Part shown: positions 38,191-48,348 of the stretch, piece after piece
Position numbering within the stretch: position 1 is the first letter of the stretch
Layout: each line of letters begins with the position of its first letter
Assembly (NCBI GenBank): GCA_963845695.1
Contig: CAWJTQ010000003.1
Span: forward strand, 124,001-188,000
Direction of reading: 5' to 3'
Origin: CAWJTV01 sp963845695
GTDB lineage: Bacteria; Planctomycetota; Planctomycetia; Isosphaerales; Isosphaeraceae
Length of the DNA stretch: 64,000 nt
Program-made: the position numbers and the translations under genes
Notes under the pieces: model-generated
Told to the model about the DNA's origin: nothing
Seen by the model: only the letters and a program-made list of their open reading frames with translations
The model's database searches: none

Positions 38191-38931
38191 GTGGAGAACG
38201 TCGACGCCGATCCGCGCCTCACGGACCTATCAACCCAGTGGACCCTGGTTTTCCAGACCCAGGCTGGTTTACCGGAAGACGCCAACCGCGCAGCCGCTCA
38301 ACTGATGTGCCGCTATGCCGGTGCCGTGCATCGTTATCTGCTCAAGGCCCTGAGAGACCCTCAGGCCGCCGAGGAGGTGGATCAGGAATTTGCGCTCCGG
38401 TTCCTTCGGGGTGACTTCCGCCATGTCAACCCGAGCCGCGGCCGATTTCGCGACTACGTGAAGCGGGCGCTCCAGAACCTGATGCACGATTACTATCGGC
38501 GGAAACGCCCGGTCCTTTCTCTGGACTCGGCCATTATCGAACCTGCTGTCGAGGATGAGGGACTGGCTCGGTTCGAACAGCAGTTCCTGCTGAGCTGGCG
38601 GAACGACTTGCTCGACCGGGCATGGCTCGCCGTCAAGGAGATGGAACGCAAGACGGGTCAGCCTCATCACACCGTCCTTCGTATCCGTGTCGATTTTCCT
38701 GATCTCACCTCGAACGAATGGGCGGAGCGGCTGTCGGTAGCCGTGGGACACCCGGTCACCCCGGGGGCATTCCGGCAAGCCTTGCAACGCGCGCGGCGGG
38801 CATTCACCAACCACGTGATCCGTGAAGTCGCCGCCAGCCTGGACGATCCGACTCCGGTGGCCATCGAGGAGGAACTGGCCGACCTCCAGCTCCTCGATTA
38901 CTGCCGGCCCTATATGAAGTTGCACGATTGA
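38191..38931 (+). CDS. ECF-type sigma factor, planctomycete group
   Basis: A 246-residue sigma-70-family protein. Region 2 is at about 35-110 (ALRDPQAAEEVDQEFALRFLRGDFRHVNPSRGRFRDYVKRALQNLMHDYYRRKR). Region 4-like helices lie near 175-215 (EWAERLSVAVGHPVTPGAFRQALQRARRAFTNHVIREV). A long middle segment is unusual for ECF sigmas and typical of planctomycete versions next to kinases. GTG at 38191 is preceded by AAGGAGGG. No anti-sigma gene is adjacent. The 3' two thirds and about 145 bases downstream are copied at 43721-44300. Confidence 0.8.
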   Translation: MENVDADPRLTDLSTQWTLVFQTQAGLPEDANRAAAQLMCRYAGAVHRYLLKALRDPQAAEEVDQEFALRFLRGDFRHVNPSRGRFRDYVKRALQNLMHDYYRRKRPVLSLDSAIIEPAVEDEGLARFEQQFLLSWRNDLLDRAWLAVKEMERKTGQPHHTVLRIRVDFPDLTSNEWAERLSVAVGHPVTPGAFRQALQRARRAFTNHVIREVAASLDDPTPVAIEEELADLQLLDYCRPYMKLHD

Positions 38932-39141
38932 TCGTTTGGGCGATCGTCGAGGGCATTAGGGCCTGCGGGAACGAGTTCAGGGTTCGTGGGCCGGCCAGCA
39001 CCGTCCGGGTCGCAACGGCGTTCTTGTCGGTGCAGATCCAGGCCGAAGGCGACCGGTCCCATGGGCCCGAGGGTGGGCATCGTCCCCAAATGCCCATCGC
39101 CGGGTTGACCGTCCGCGCGGGGCTCCGCAGCCCCGCCAACG

Positions 39142-39226
39142 GATACCAGCCCGAAGCGCCCGCGAGGGTTTCCCATTCTGCGGCCACGATTTGCGGCAAC
39201 CCTCGCGGGCGCTTCGGGCTGGTATC
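39142..39226. repeat. Palindromic element, 29-bp perfect arms
   Basis: Positions 39142-39170 (beginning GATACCAGCCCGAAGCG) are the exact reverse complement of 39198-39226, with a 27-base loop. Sequences with ACCAGCCCGA-GCG--GCGAGGG are, from memory, dispersed palindromes in planctomycete genomes of the REP type. A smaller hairpin GCGGGGCT-CCGC-AGCCCCGC precedes it at 39117-39136. Confidence 0.8.
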
Positions 39227-39419
39227 GGACCCGTTCGGTCCTGTCAGGCCGGAGAGCTCGTCAAATCACTCGGTTTGGGACGATCCCCGGGAGAGTGGGA
39301 ACCAGTCGTTCGCAAGTCCTGAGCTTACTCCTGGTTAATGCTCATTCAACGGTATTGCCCTGAATCGCGGGGCCGTGCGATCGCCGGATCCCTCCAAGGT
39401 CGAGCCTGCCCGCCCCGAC

Positions 39420-40185
39420 TCACTTCGCGAACGGATCGGCCGGGAAGCCACGGTCAAACAGTTCGGCAACGACTCGGCGGAAGTCGTCGCGGTCGCGGAG
39501 CACGGCGAAGTCGGGATCGCGACTGGTGAATAGGGCGTTACCCCAGCCGGCGGCGACGGCCCGTTTCAGCGTCTGGACGGCCTCAGAGGCCAGGGCTTGC
39601 CTCTGATCACCCGGGACGAGCGGAACACTCAACGCCAACGTACAGGCGGCGTTGTAGAGGCCGGCCGGCTCGCCACTCGCCAGGTCCGCCGATTCCTGTG
39701 CTGCTTGGACCGCCTCAGCCGGTTGGTTCAGCTCCTTGTACACTTGCGTAAGTTGACGGAGATGTTCGCCCAGGAACCTCCGATACGCGCGATGACTCGG
39801 CATTGCTGCCAGTGCTTTTCGCTGATGGTCACTTGCCCGTTCCAGCCGCTGCTTCGCCTCTTGCCATCGTCCCCGGACAATATCGATCGCTGCCAGATGG
39901 TTCAGGGTCCAGCCGAGGTCAGCTTGGTAGTTGGGGACCAGGAGGTATTCTTGGGTCAACCGCTCTTGGATCGCGAGCGCCCGCTGGTACGACTCCATGG
40001 CCTCAACCGCTTCGCCCATGTCCCTCAGGAGGTTGCCGATGGCGTAGTGGCTCAGGGCCAGGTCGTGCTGGTAGACGGTGACGGCGGGGTTGTCTGCGCA
40101 AGCCTCTCCTGGATTGCTAGGGCCCGCTGGTACGACTTCATGGCCTCAACCGCTTGGCCCATCTCTCTAAGGGACTGTCCCAGAA
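39420..40185 (-). pseudogene. TPR tail of a serine/threonine kinase, truncated
   Basis: Leftward remnant of a planctomycete kinase tail. TPR units read SLREMGQAVEAMKSYQRALAIQERL (upstream frame) and, after a shift near 40090, LRDMGEAVEAMESYQRALAIQERL, then WQEAKQRLERASDHQRKALAAMPSHRAYRRFLGEHLRQL. The closing segment WGNALFTSRDPDFAVLRDRDDFRRVVAELF is the usual C-terminal ending of these proteins. No kinase domain lies upstream: similarity ends at 40185, at the palindromic element at 40195-40246, which may mark the break. The remaining piece has no start of its own with a ribosome site. Confidence 0.7.
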
Positions 40186-40194
40186 GCCCCGGCG

Positions 40195-40246
40195 GGGCGA
40201 CAGCACGTAGCCAGGGGCGTGAGCCCCTGGCTACGTGCTGTCGCCC
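40195..40246. repeat. Palindromic element, 24-bp perfect arms
   Basis: GGGCGACAGCACGTAGCCAG and four more bases (40195-40218) are the exact reverse complement of 40223-40246, with GTGA as loop. Imperfect outer arms (GGGACTGTCCCAGAAGCC and GGCTTCCGGGACAGGCTC) extend the symmetry to about 40171-40282. It borders the broken TPR gene. Confidence 0.8.
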
Positions 40247-40342
40247 CCGTTCGGGGGCTGAGAATGGCTTCCGGGACAGGCTCTGGCTGCAAGCACCTTC
40301 GCCCAGACGACTGAGCCGCTGCGAATCCATGCGAACGGTTCC

Positions 40343-40500
40343 GTGACCACAAGTCAAAACGCAGCCGGTAAGGCCACCGTCTCCGATGCCGTGAGAATCC
40401 TCAGCACGACCGGCGATCATGTTCGCCTCTTCGCGACGCTCCGGAACTCGACCGCCAAGCCGATTCAGTTCGACATACTCCGGCTGACCTGGTTGAAGGA
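40343..40500 (+). pseudogene. Possible protein fragment ending at a palindrome
   Basis: The frame from GTG 40343 reads TVSDAVRILSTTGDHVRLFATLRNST and then AKPIQFDILRLTW, which looks like part of a beta-sandwich protein. It then enters the palindrome at 40501 and stops resembling protein. No family or upstream half was identified, so it is reported only as a possible remnant. Confidence 0.25.
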
Positions 40501-40587
40501 AATGAAGAAAGTTGTATCTGGCGGGCCGAGACCGCTTGGGATCCGGCTGAGCTCTACCCCGGCCCGCCGGATACAACTTTCTTCATT
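40501..40587. repeat. Palindromic element, 27-bp arms with one mismatch
   Basis: 40501-40527 (AATGAAGAAAGTTGTATCTG and on) pairs with 40561-40587, differing only T/C at one base; the loop is 33 bases. It interrupts the possible protein fragment that precedes it. It is unlike the two palindromes at 39142 and 40195 in sequence. Confidence 0.75.
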
Positions 40588-40946
40588 CCTCCTCGGACTG
40601 CGTATCCTGCCTCACCAATTAGCAACGTCTGCTTTTCCCTTCCCGCCGGCAGGGAAGACCAGCCGAGGAGACCGGCTCGGCGTGAAGGGAACTCGAGCCC
40701 CAGCCGCCAAGAAACGGTGTCATTTCCCCCGGACTCGGCCTCCTGAAATCCGCGAGTCTGATGCCGGCTCAAGTGGGGAAGCACACGACCTAGGTCCGCA
40801 TCTCTCGACCAACCGAGAAAAGAGACGCGACACCAATTTCCGCCCCGAAGTTTAATCCGCCCGACAGGTCAAAATCAACCGATGTGGGACAGCCGCCCCC
40901 GGCTGTCCGGTCCGGTCAGAGCGGCGGCCGTCCCACATTCAGGTCA

Positions 40947-42511
40947 TCAGCTCACGGTCCCATAGATGTTGTCGTTGCTGGTGGAGGCGAAGTTCAGCGC
41001 GACCGTCGTTTTCTTGAGGGTCACCACGCCGCCGGTCGAGATGTAGAGGCCGCCGCCGATGCCGTCGCCGTCGCTGCCGCCGGCTCCGGCGAGGCCGCCC
41101 AAGGCAAGGTTCATGCTGACGACCGTTTGATCGAGGGTCGCTGAGGAGTCCATGGCGACGAAGATTCCACCGCCGGAGGCGTTGCCGCCGTCGGCTCCCG
41201 AGCCGCCGGCGCCGGCTTGAGCCACGTTGCCGATCAGCAGGCACCCACTCATCGTTAACGACGCACCGTCATCAAAGGTATTGAACAGGCCCACGGCGAT
41301 CGCGCCGCCCCTGGCTTCTCCGCCAATCAATCCCGAGGCGCCGGCAGCGCCTTGGGCGAGGTTACCCAGGAACGCGGTATTGGTAACGGTGGCGGTCGCG
41401 TTGTCCTCGAGAGCGATCCCGCCGCCAATGCCATAACCGGCAATGAGACCGCTAGGGTAATTCGCTCCAAGGACGCCGGTTGCCGTGTTCCCGGCGAGTG
41501 TGCTGCTGGAGATCGAGAGACTCCCACCGTTACACAAGATGCCGCCGCCCTCAGCCGTGGCGAGGTCGTAGGAGCCCACGGCCTGGTTGTTGACGACGGC
41601 GCAGTTGGCGAGCGTCATCGCGCCATCGAGGTTGTTCAGCCCGCCGCCCCATACTGCCGAGTTGCCGCTGATCGTGCAGTTGGTGAGCGTGGTCGTGGCG
41701 TACTCCGCTCCGTAATTCCCTCCGAAGCCATTGTTGTTCACCCCGCCGCCGTATTGGGCGGAGTTGCCGCTGACGTTGCAGTTGGTAAGCGTGGTCGTGC
41801 CGCCATAGTTGGCCAACCCGCCGCCCCCCCGGCTGCCGAGTTGCCGCTGATCGTGCAGTTGGTGAGCGTGGTTGTTCCGTAGCTCCACACCCCGCCGCCG
41901 CCCCCGAATCCGTAATAGTTTTCGGAGTTGTCGCTGATCGTGCAGTCGGTGAGTGTCGCAGTGCCAAAATTGTTGACAAAACCGCCGCCGGCGTTTCCGC
42001 TGACGGTGCAGTCAATCAGCGTCGCCGTGCCGTAGTAGTTGTTGACGCCACCGCCCCAGATCTCGTTATTGCCGCCCGTGATGGTGAGGCCCGAAAGAGT
42101 TGCCGTGGCGCCCTGTCCGATCTCGAATACACTGTTGGCGGCGCCCGACGTCGTGTAGTTGCCCTTTATGGTCACGCCCGCCCTCGGGCCCGTGATCGTC
42201 TCGGTCCCGGTCTGGTCGCTCAGCTCGAGCTGGCCCAGGGCCGGATCAAGGTTGATCGTCTGCGGCGTGTTGAATACCGTTTTGTCGAACGTGATCGACT
42301 CGGCTCCTCCGTTCGTATTCGCTAGGGCGATCGCCTGGCGCAGGTCGGTCTCGCCGGCGACGGGCGTGTCGGTGGGGTTGTTGACGACGATCGTGGATAA
42401 GAGCGCGCGTCCCTCCAGTTCCAGAAAAGTCGGCCGCATTCGCCACCGTTGCCGTCCGTGGAAGGTACCCCGCCCGCCCCTCCGCTGATCCCCTATCCAG
42501 TTGTGACTCAT
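40947..42511 (-). CDS. LEPR-XLL-type beta-helix surface protein (frameshifted in a G tract)
   Basis: About 521 residues. The N-terminal segment has the LEPR-XLL-like motif FLELEGRALLS, found at the start of large planctomycete surface proteins, then TIVVNNPTDTPVAGETDLRQAI. Beta-helix rungs follow (ATLTDCTISDNS, TTLTNCTISGNSA, GGGVNN), then Gly-rich GAGGSGADGG linkers and a C-terminus NFASTSNDNIYG shared with the gene at 2920-5155. The frame breaks at a run of seven G (plus strand C, 41824-41830) after SGNSAAGG; one more G restores GGGGLANYGG. This is a surface or secreted protein; the tract could be a phase-variation switch or an assembly error. Confidence 0.8.
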
Positions 42512-43300
42512 GGGTCTGTCGCTCCCCTTGTGCCGCGAAATCTCCCATTGGGATTCATGAGATCCCCCTATCCCTTCAGCCCCATTCCCTGACCAAGTTG
42601 TTACGCGCGAAGTTGGTGAATGTCAGCATGAACAGGTACCGACAGCCCGATGGTGGCCTGGCCTTGCGCGCTGTCGGTCATGAGTGGCCTCTTGCCCGTC
42701 CCGGGTCACAACGGTTAACCGTGTGGTCTTCGGGAGTCAGGTCCGCGGCGAACGGAAAAGAAAGGCCATACCATGCAGAGCCGCCTGCACGCGAAAAGGA
42801 AGGACATGCAATGCAAAGCCGGCTGAAATGTCCAGCGCACGGTCGTACTGAAACCCTTTTCAGACACGATGTTTGAGTGCGTGAGCATCCGGCGCGTGTG
42901 CGTGCCCAGGGGCAGAGCCACAGCGCGTGTCGTCCCAATTCAAGAGCGGGGCTAGGTCGCGGAGACGGATGAGGGATGAGATCAGGGATCAGAGATGAGG
43001 GATGAGGGGAAGCGCCGGCAGAACCAGTCTCGCCCGGGAAGGATCGCATAGTCGGCGTGTCGGGGGAGCTCCTTCCCGACTGCTGGTCGCCAGCTTCAGC
43101 CGCCGATTCGGCTTCCATGACGGGCGACCGCAATGATGCAGTATCAATGCAATGCGTGTCCTTTCTCTTCAGCGATGCCGCATTCTGGGGTCCTTGCTGC
43201 CCCGACGGACCGAGCCAGTTTACAGTGACCCAAGGCATTGATCGCGCACTGGCACGTTCGTCAGTCATCAGCGAATACCACGTCGTCGAGACTAATCCTG
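42512..43300. other. Intergenic stretch with low-complexity tract
   Basis: No supported gene. A GGGATGAG-rich tract lies at about 42967-43010. Short frames on both strands do not look like protein. Confidence 0.5.
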
Positions 43301-43304
43301 CGTG

Positions 43305-43640
43305 CTACGGAAAAAATGGAACGCAGACCCTCGTGCCGTCGAACCGACCAAGTGTTCTTAACAAGTCTGTAGTACTTGAGGTCGTCTCATAAGGCTCACA
43401 TCGTCTGTCAACCTGTCCAACCGGGTACGTCCGTACGGTGCCATCGCCGTAACGCAGAATTATTGACTGAGTCTGTCGGGTCGCCGGGGTTGCGCCGGAG
43501 GATATCCGATGGAGTAGCCTCACGCGCTGCCAGATCGTCAGCTTGCTCAGATCGGAACACTTGGAGATCGGAACCCCATGCACCAGATCCACCACGATAA
43601 TACGTTGGCCTCGCGGTTGTTCGGGGGACAGACGTACCAT
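43305..43640 (-). CDS. Orphan hypothetical protein or remnant
   Basis: A 111-residue frame with protein-like composition: RLSPEQPRGQRIIVVDLVHG, then SDLSKLTIWQRVRLLHRIS and SIILRYGDGTVRTYPVGQVD. AAGAGG lies three bases before the ATG, which is close. It has no signal peptide or known motif. It stands between gene-poor sequence and the truncated sigma copy, so it may be a fragment of something larger. Confidence 0.3.
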   Translation of the reverse strand: MVRLSPEQPRGQRIIVVDLVHGVPISKCSDLSKLTIWQRVRLLHRISSGATPATRQTQSIILRYGDGTVRTYPVGQVDRRCEPYETTSSTTDLLRTLGRFDGTRVCVPFFP

Positions 43641-43662
43641 GAACCTCTTGCCCAAAGGACAA

Positions 43663-43685
43663 TTGGTGTCAGGGCCTGACACCAA
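43663..43685. repeat. Short palindrome and direct repeats at duplication edge
   Basis: TTGGTGTCAGG-G-CCTGACACCAA is a perfect 11-bp inverted repeat. It is followed by further copies of CACTGACACC and ACCAAGTGGCC up to 43718, just before the copied sigma sequence starts at 43721. Confidence 0.65.
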
Positions 43686-43720
43686 GTGGCCACTGACACC
43701 ACTGACACCAAGTGGCCAGC

Positions 43721-44160
43721 CTATCGGCGGAAACGCCCGGTCCTTTCTCTGGACTCGGCCGTTATCGAACCTGCTGTCGAGGATGAGGGACTGGCTCGGT
43801 TCGAACAGCAGTTCCTGCTGAGCTGGCGGAACGACTTGCTCGACCGGGCATGGCTCGCTGTCCAGGAGATGGAACGCAAGACGGGTCAGCCTCATCACAC
43901 CGTCCTTCGAAATCCGAGTCGATTTTCCTGATCTCACCTCGAACGAATGGGTGGCGCGGCTGTCCGAAGCCGTGGGACACCCGGTCACCCCGGGGGCGTT
44001 CCGGCAGGCCTTGCAACGCGCGCGGCGGACATTCACCAGCCACGTGATCCGTGAAGTCGCCGCCAGCCTGGACGATCCGACTCCGGTGGCCATCGAGGAG
44101 GAACTGGCCGACCTCCAGCTCCTCGATTACTGCCGGCCCTATATGAAGTTGCAGGATTGA
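43721..44160 (+). pseudogene. Truncated duplicate of the ECF-type sigma factor at 38191
   Basis: From CTATCGGCGG at 43721 the sequence follows 38493 onward with few changes. It covers the last two thirds of the sigma gene and about 140 bases beyond its stop. The first 100 codons, including region 2, are missing. An extra base near 43915 (CTTCGAAATCC against CTTCGTATCC) shifts the frame between HHTVLR and the region-4 part, which resumes as RLSEAVGHPVTPGAFRQALQRARRTFTSHVIREV. It cannot act as a sigma factor. Confidence 0.88.
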
Positions 44161-44348
44161 TCGTTTGGGCGATCGCCGAGGGGCAGAAGGGCCTGCCCGA
44201 ACGAGTTCAGGGTTCGTGGGCCGGCCAGGACCGTCCGGAGTGCAAAGGCGTTCTCGTCGGTGCAGATCAAGGGCGAAGGCGACCGGTCCCATGGGCCGGA
44301 GGTGCGGCCGCGGCCAAGATCCACAACGCTCCGCCCGACCGTCTTCGG

Positions 44349-44560
44349 TCACCTACGCCATTCGCATCGGCAACAGGGCATGCGTCCCCCCTCCATCCAG
44401 AACGGCTCCTTCCCTCTGCTGCGACGGTTTATCGGCTCGATCAGGCTCTCGACCGCCGCGATGCGAATCGTCAGGCCCAACCGGCGGTCACCGGGGTCGT
44501 CCATCCGGTATGGGTTGTTTTCCAGATCCCTGACGCATCGGCCTCGACCGCCCGGGGTCG
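44349..44560 (-). pseudogene. Transposase C-terminal remnant (ISKra4-like)
   Basis: The leftward frame reads NNPYRMDDPGDRRLGLTIRIAAVESLIEPINRRSRGKEPFWMEGG. This resembles the end of ISKra4-family transposases, where YRR-GLPI--S-VES-IK-VN-R-KGTEKFW leads to an EGGAEA-L-LR motif. Here the ending is out of frame. There are no inverted repeats or upstream catalytic part, so it is a scrap of a mobile element. The family call is from memory of the motif. Confidence 0.5.
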
Positions 44561-44879
44561 TCTTAGGAGCCACTCCGCAGCGGCCTTTTGCGGCCTCATC
44601 CCAGCGGCAAGCCTGCCTCCACCTGGCGGACATGACGCGCCCAGTCCCAGCGCAGCCATCGCTCGTACGAGGCCCGTTCACGATCCACGAGGATGAAGTG
44701 CATGTCCTGTCGATTCGCCATCCCGCCCGAGACGATCAACCGCCTCGGCCAGGCGCCGCCGGTCGATCGGCGCGATCGTCCTCTCGGGGGCTCTCATCCC
44801 CTCGTAGACCTGGCGGAGCATCGGCTCGGCCTCGGCGTCCGGCCGGATGAGGCTTGGAGGGACCGCGCGAGGGGCTCGT

Positions 44880-47835
44880 TTATCTCTTCTCGGTCCCGGG
44901 CTTGGGAGGGTTCGCGGGCAGTTTCGCCCGCTCAGCCTTCCAGGCTTTCACCTCGTCGGCCCGGTTCGTGACCTCCGCGAACGCGATCAGCCGGTCGAGG
45001 GCGTCGCGAACGCGGAGCCGGTAGCGTAGGGGGATCTTGTCGGCCCGCCGCGTCATCCCCTCGTAACCGGCCCGGAGCAAGGGGCCGGCCTCGTCATATC
45101 GCTTCTGGCCGAGCAGGGCTCCGCCGAGCACCGACCTGGTGTTTAAGGTCGACCAGGCGTCGGGCTGCCGCGATTCCTGGATCGCCAGGCATTCCCGCAG
45201 GGTCAATTCGGCCTGGGCCCACATCCCGGATTCGAGCTGGAGCAGGCCGCGCTGGCCCAGGGCGTTCGCGTATCCGGGCGAACCGGCCCCGGCCTTCTTC
45301 TGCTTCCACAGGGAAGTGGCCTCGACCAGGATCGGCAACGCGCGGTCGAGCTGGCCGGCGGCCCGATAGCCCAGGGCGAGGTTGCCCATTCTGCCCAGCG
45401 TGCGGGGGTGGTCGGCGCCGAGCTTGGCCTTGGAGCGCGCCAGGGTCTCCTCCAGGAGTGGCAGCCCGCGATCGAGCCGGCCGGCGTCCTGGTAGCTGGT
45501 GGCGAGCTTGTCCATGGTGGCGAGGGTATCGGGGTGATCGGGGCCGACCTTGGCCTTCTGGAGCGCCAGGGTCTCCTCGAGGATCGGCAACGCACGGTCG
45601 AGCTGGCCGGCCTCCTGGTAGCCCCCGCCGAGGTTGCTCATGGTGACGAGCGTCTCGGTGTGGTCAGCGCCGAGCCGGACCTTCTTGATCGCCAGCGTCT
45701 CCTCGTAGAGCGGCAGGGCCAGGTCGAGCCTGTTGGCGGCTTGGTAGGCGTAGGCGAGGTTGTTCATCGTCTGGAGGGTCGAGGGATGGTCGGGGCCGAG
45801 TTTTGTCTTCATGAGCCCCAGCGTTTCCTGGTAGAGCGGCAGGGCGAGGTCGAGCTTGTCTACGCGCCGGTAGCAGAAGGCGAGGCCCATCATGCTCTCG
45901 AGGGTCGAGGGGTGGTCGGGGCCGAGATTCGCCTTCATGAGGACCAGCGTTTCCTCGCAGATCGGCAGGGCGAGGTCGAACTTGCCGGCGTCCAGATAGC
46001 CACTGGCGAGCCAGTGCATGCACTTGAGGGTGTCGGGGTGGTCAGGACCGAGGTGGGCCGTGAACGTGGCGCGGGCTCTGGTGGTCAGGTCGATCGCCCT
46101 CTCGGCGTAGCCCAGGTTGAGTTGGACCTCTCCCAGGGCCATCTGCATCCGCGCCACGCCGATCGGGTCGTCGGTCGCGTCGCCCACCAGCTCGGCCGTC
46201 GCCGCGTCGAGCTGCTTCGCCAGGCGAGCGGGGAGGGGTAAGCTCTCGATATTACTGCCCCGCGTGTCCAGGTCCCGGAAGATCGAGAGCAGAATCTCGT
46301 TGGCCTTGTCCTTCTGGACCAGCCGCTTCTCGGCCTCCTTCCGCCTGTCCTCGGCGATGCCGCGCTGCCGGTTGGCCTCGAACAGGCCCAGAGTCGTGCC
46401 GATGATACCGGCCACGAGCGCCAGGAGCACGAGCGAGGCCGCAATCACCGGGCCTCGATTCCGATGCAGGAACTTCTTGAGGCGGTAGGACGCCGTCGGA
46501 GGACCCGCGCTCACCGGCTCGTGGTTGGTGAACCGCTCGATGTCGTTGGCCAGGCCGATCGCCGAATCGTAGCGCCGCTGACGATCCTTGGCCAGAGCTT
46601 TCATCACGATCCAGTCGAGGTCGCCCCGCACGAACCGGCCCAGCCGCGCCGGTTCTGTCTGGCGGTAAGCGGCGAGGCTCGGCAGCGAACCCGACGACCG
46701 GAGCCGGCTGCTGGGCGTCGGCGGCTCGACCTCCCGGATCATCCGCAGCACCTCCTCCAGCGCCGCACGCTGGAACGTGCCCCGCTCGATCGGGGTACTG
46801 CCGGTGAGCAGCTCAAAGAGGATCACGCCGAGGGCGTAGATATCGGCGCGGGTGTCCACGTCCAGCGCATTGAACGACGCCTGCTCGGGGGCCATGTACA
46901 GCGGCGTGCCGGCCACGGTGCCGAAGGCGGTATAGAGGCTGTGCTCCGAGAGTTGCAGCCCGCCGGTCGCCTTGGCCAGCCCGAAGTCGATCACCTTGGG
47001 GACGGCCCGGCCGTCGTGGCTCTCGACCAGGATGTTCGAGGGCTTGAGGTCGCGGTGGATGATCCCCTTCTGGTGGCGCATGCTGCACCGCCGAGCAGAT
47101 CTGGCGGAACAATTCCAGCCGGGCGGGGAGGTCGAGGCGGTGCTCGTCGCAGTAGGTCGTGAGGGGAATCCCCTTGACCAGCTCCATGACGAAGAAGGGG
47201 CGCCCGGACTCGGTCGTGCCGGCGTCGAACACCTTGGCGATGTTCGAGTGGTCCATCAGGGCCAGCGCCTGCCGCTCCGACTCGAATCGCGCCAGCACGG
47301 CCCCCGAACCCATCCCCTCCCGAATGAGTTTCAGCGCCACCTTCCGCTTCACTGGTTGAGTCTGCTCCGCGAGGTAGACCGTCCCCATCCCCCCTTCGCC
47401 GATCGGCTCGCGGACCTTGTACCGACCGGCGATGACGCTGCCGATCAGCGAGCCCGGGGCGGATGCGGGATGATAGCTGGCGGTCGGGCCCTGGGCCGGA
47501 GGGGGGCTTGCGCCCTCCATCGTCTCGCCGGATCCCGGATTGGGGCCGGCCAGCGTCAACGCGTCGGCTTTCGGCTCCGCGGCGCCCCGCGTGGGATCGC
47601 CGTCAGGCCCGAGGTGTTCCACGGGTTCAACGGTGGGATTCTCCGCGTCGAGAGCGGGCGTTGCTTCCAGAAAGCTTCCGGCCTCATCGAGGGCCAGGAG
47701 CAGGGCGTCGACCCTCTTGCGGAGGTCGGCGTCGCCGCCGCAGGCGCTCTCGAGGTAGGCGGCGCGGCCCTCGGGCGAGGCGATCTCGGCGGCCTCGTCG
47801 AAGATCGATTTCACACCGCGACGATCGCGAGCCAT
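44880..47835 (-). CDS. Serine/threonine kinase with TPR tail, copy 1 (frameshifted in the kinase domain)
   Basis: About 984 residues. Residues 1-135 are a leader typical of the group (EAAEIASPEGRAAYLESACGGDADL). The kinase domain has GEGGMGTV at 146-153, Lys169 in VALKLI, HRDLKPSN from 260, DFG at 283-285 and YMAPEQ. A membrane segment (AASLVLLALVAGIIGTTLGL) lies near 460. The tail has about ten 42-residue kinesin-light-chain-type TPR units (GPDHPSTLETMMGLAFCYRRVDKLDLALPLYQE), all in frame, ending KPGTEKR. One extra G near 47074 (TGGTGGCGCAT against TGGTGCGCAT in copy 2) breaks the frame just before HRD. GGAG precedes the ATG. It is probably a membrane-spanning receptor kinase. Confidence 0.88.
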
Positions 47836-47988
47836 GGATTCGGGTCTCCGTCTTCGGAAGGTCATCCCACAGAACTTGCTCGAGTCTGTGGCGGATTGTC
47901 CCATCCGAGACGGTCCACTGCAAGCCGGCGCGACAGCGTGCGTATTTTCGCCCCGTCGGCGACGCGTCGGGCGCGAGCCGCCCTCAGA

Positions 47989-48034
47989 CTCGCGACTCGC
48001 CCGCAGTCCTCCGGGTCGCCCGACGAGTCGCGAG
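47989..48034. promoter_or_regulatory. Intercistronic hairpin between repeat-protein gene and kinase, copy 1
   Basis: CTCGCGACTCG (47989-47999) and CGAGTCGCGAG (48024-48034) form a perfect 11-bp stem 12 bases past the repeat-protein stop. The same stem is kept in copy 2 (51992-52046), though the loop differs there. It has no T run, so it is more likely an RNA processing or attenuation element than an intrinsic terminator. Confidence 0.45.
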
Positions 48035-48045
48035 AGGGGCTCGCG

Positions 48046-48309
48046 TCAGGCGACACTGGTGCCGATGTGGTTGCCGACGATCCCGTCGGCAACGCTCATG
48101 CCGATGTGGTTGCCGACGATCCCGTCGGCAACGCTCACGCCGATGTGATTGCCGACGATCGCTGGGGCGACGCTCATGCCAATGTGGTTGCCGATGATGC
48201 CCGAGGGGAGCCGCCGGCCTTCGAGGTCCTCGGCGATTGGGCGGCGGGCTCGCGGCCGTCGGGCGGAGCGATGGTCAACCTGGCGACGGGAGATCGCGAA
48301 TGTGAACAT
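48046..48309 (-). CDS. Very small LEPR-XLL-like protein with GIVGNHIGxSVAD tandem repeats, copy 1
   Basis: An 87-residue protein. Residues 1-28 are Arg-rich (SRRQVDHRSARRPRARRP). LEGRRLPS at 29-36 resembles the LEPR-XLL motif of planctomycete surface proteins. Residues 37-87 are four copies of a 13-residue unit: GIIGNHIGMSVAP, AIVGNHIGVSVAD, GIVGNHIGMSVAD and GIVGNHIGTSVA. The DNA repeats with a 39-bp period. CAGGAGACGATCGTT before the ATG gives a good ribosome site. It lies 210 bases before the kinase and after the sigma gene position, in the same direction. There is no classical signal peptide or cysteine. Function unknown; the repeats suggest a small beta-solenoid or binding strip. Confidence 0.7.
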   Translation of the reverse strand: MFTFAISRRQVDHRSARRPRARRPIAEDLEGRRLPSGIIGNHIGMSVAPAIVGNHIGVSVADGIVGNHIGMSVADGIVGNHIGTSVA

Positions 48310-48348
48310 AACGATCGTCTCCTGTTTCTGCGGGAATCCGAGCGGCGT

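Noticed and set aside
42715..42921. 68-residue leftward frame with THTRRMLTHSNIV
   Set aside because: No ribosome site or known family; the surrounding sequence is low complexity.
48050..48200. 39-bp repeats as a noncoding or CRISPR-like array
   Set aside because: The period is a multiple of three, an open frame with a good ribosome site runs through it, and the 13-residue unit is kept.
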